A DNA stretch of 8,850 nt, taken from positions 1 through 8,850 of the forward strand of contig JALOPA010000070.1 in assembly GCA_025454125.1 (NCBI GenBank). Direction: 5' to 3'. Of this stretch, positions 6,754-8,850 are shown piece by piece. Under the pieces are notes generated by a model. It did no database searches, was not told the origin of the DNA, and saw only the letters and a program-made list of their open reading frames with translations. The position numbers were made by a program, and so were the translations under genes. The stretch comes from Thermodesulfobacteriota bacterium (lineage in GTDB: Bacteria > Desulfobacterota > DSM-4660 > Desulfatiglandales > HGW-15). Within the stretch, counting starts at the first letter, position 1; each line of letters opens with the position of its first letter.

Positions 6754-6950
6754 AATGTTCGACGTTCAAGTGACGGCTTCGTAAGAAGTCGTCACCCCGT
6801 TGAACCCGCCAGAGGCGGACAAGAAACGGGGTCCAGTCATTTCTTAACTCTTCGGAAACACTGGATTCCGGCTTCCGCCGGAATGACGGAAAAAGACGTT
6901 TTCTGACCTTTTACGAGTCCATCAATGTTCGATGTTCAATGTTCAATGTT
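6754..6950. repeat. Short direct repeats AATGTTCGAYGTTCAA flanking the guaB-guaA element
   Basis: AATGTTCGACGTTCAA at 6754-6769 recurs as AATGTTCGATGTTCAA at 6924-6939 with one change. The right copy continues into further ATGTTCA units to about 6950. Together they bracket the palindromic element. This could be a tandem ATGTTCA-type minisatellite into which the element inserted, or a long target duplication. Confidence 0.6.
6770..6925. mobile_element. MITE-like element between guaB and guaA, diverged copy
   Basis: Ends GTGACGGCTTCGTAAGAAGTC (left) and TTGATGGACTCGTAAAAGGTC (right, other strand) form an imperfect terminal inverted repeat like that of the element at 4970-5132. Two inner hairpins follow. 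The left one is accccgtt (6794-6801) with aacggggt (6825-6832), enclosing a smaller ccgcc/ggcgg hairpin (6806-6818). The right one is attccggc (6865-6872) with gccggaat (6877-6884). ccag (6833-6836) and ctgg (6861-6864) can pair between them. There is no reading frame of its own. It fills most of the 244-nt gap between guaB and guaA and may reduce read-through. Confidence 0.75.
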
Positions 6951-6955
6951 GCCTT

Positions 6956-8210
<1,255 letters not shown>

Positions 8211-8234
8211 CAAAACCTCCGCTTTCTGTCCGTG

Positions 8235-8849
8235 TCATCTATCGAGAGGCACGCCAAGAGCATCCAGGAGGGCCCCTTCCAACAGATCGCTCAGACTGAC
8301 CATCATTTCAGAGGAATGAAAAAAATTCAAGATTTCCTTAACCACCAGAGCTCCGGCCAGGATCACATCGGCTCTTCCCTGGTCCAGGCCTGGGAGCGCG
8401 GCCCTTTGAGCGCTGGACAGCCCCCCCATTCGATCCAGAAGCTCCTCCAGCTGTCGAGGAAGAAGGGAGAGCCCGTTCATTCTCTCAGGACTGATCGCCT
8501 CGACGCCGATCCCATGCGCCATGGCTGCAAGGGTGGTGACCGTCCCTCCTGTGCCGATCAGCGGAGCGCTCTGCCTTTCATCAGGGAAAGCCTTAAGGAG
8601 AATCCCTTTTGTCTCTCTCCTCAGGTTCTCGATCTCGGGCGTTGTCGGAGGATCGGAAGCCAGGTGCCTCTGGGTCATGATCATCGCGCCCAGAGGCAGG
8701 GACAGCGCTTGGGTACGGCCTTCATCCCCTACGAGCAGGAACTCGGTCGTTCCCCCACCCAGATCAAAAGCGGCAAAAGGCCGACCCCTCAGGTCCAGAG
8801 CCTGTCGAATGCCCAGGCCGCTCAGCCGCGCCTCTTCCTCTCCGGAAAT
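8235..8849 (-). CDS. ppx: Exopolyphosphatase / pppGpp phosphatase, Ppx/GppA family (5' partial)
   Basis: The last 204 residues of an actin-fold Ppx/GppA phosphatase are present; the start lies beyond the right edge. The frame is open to the edge and begins [14 protein letters not shown], which carries the family's catalytic glutamate region. Then come the phosphate-binding loop [10 protein letters not shown] (28-37), the LPLGAM segment (51-56) and [17 protein letters not shown], all in the expected order. The protein ends at ALGVPLDR. It lacks the long C-terminal HD-type domain of E. coli Ppx/GppA, so it belongs to the short (about 300-residue) form. It hydrolyses polyphosphate or the pentaphosphate alarmone; sequence alone does not separate these. 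The stop lies 24 nt before the guaB start, so it is probably co-transcribed with guaB. That link is suggestive because (p)ppGpp is made from guanine nucleotides. Confidence 0.93.
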   Translation of the reverse strand: MSGEEEARLSGLGIRQALDLRGRPFAAFDLGGGTTEFLLVGDEGRTQALSLPLGAMIMTQRHLASDPPTTPEIENLRRETKGILLKAFPDERQSAPLIGTGGTVTTLAAMAHGIGVEAISPERMNGLSLLPRQLEELLDRMGGLSSAQRAALPGLDQGRADVILAGALVVKEILNFFHSSEMMVSLSDLLEGALLDALGVPLDR

Positions 8850-8850
8850 G

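Overview
All genes in this window are read from the minus strand, so transcription runs from high to low coordinates. Codon use is uniform and GC-rich. The gene content (ppx/gppA, guaB, guaA, a tripartite tricarboxylate transporter, an M24 peptidase-like protein) together with many short palindromic repeats of the GTCATTCCCGC...GCGGGAAT and GTCATTTCGA types suggests an anaerobic Desulfobacterota (former Deltaproteobacteria) or a similar environmental bacterium. That placement is an inference from style and repeats; the window holds no rRNA or other taxonomic marker.

Layout in transcription order: (1) 8849-8235, the C-terminal part of an exopolyphosphatase/guanosine-pentaphosphate phosphatase (Ppx/GppA), cut by the window edge. 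(2) 8210-6956, guaB (IMP dehydrogenase), broken: about 70 codons in the middle are missing and the two remaining parts lie in different frames. (3) 6711-5155, an intact guaA (GMP synthase). (4) 4920-3940, 3656-3201 and 3191-1686: tctC, tctB and tctA, the binding protein, small membrane subunit and large membrane subunit of a TTT-family solute transporter. (5) 1272-79, an M24 (creatinase/prolidase fold) protein whose metal-ligand positions are substituted. (6) 72-1, the first 24 codons of a gene that resembles a D-2-hydroxyacid dehydrogenase.

GuaB and GuaA would normally carry out the two steps from IMP to XMP to GMP, so the damaged guaB is the most important oddity. The Tct genes, M24 protein and putative dehydrogenase look like an uptake-and-catabolism locus for a carboxylated organic compound. 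The substrate cannot be read from the sequence.

The four large gaps between genes (1273-1685, 3657-3939, 4921-5154, 6712-6955) are each largely filled by short, non-coding, palindromic MITE-like repeats. Two families are seen: one with GTCATTCCCGC-type arms (three copies) and one with GTCATTTCGA inner arms (two copies). I found no RNA gene, CRISPR array, transposase gene or convincing new multi-gene system.
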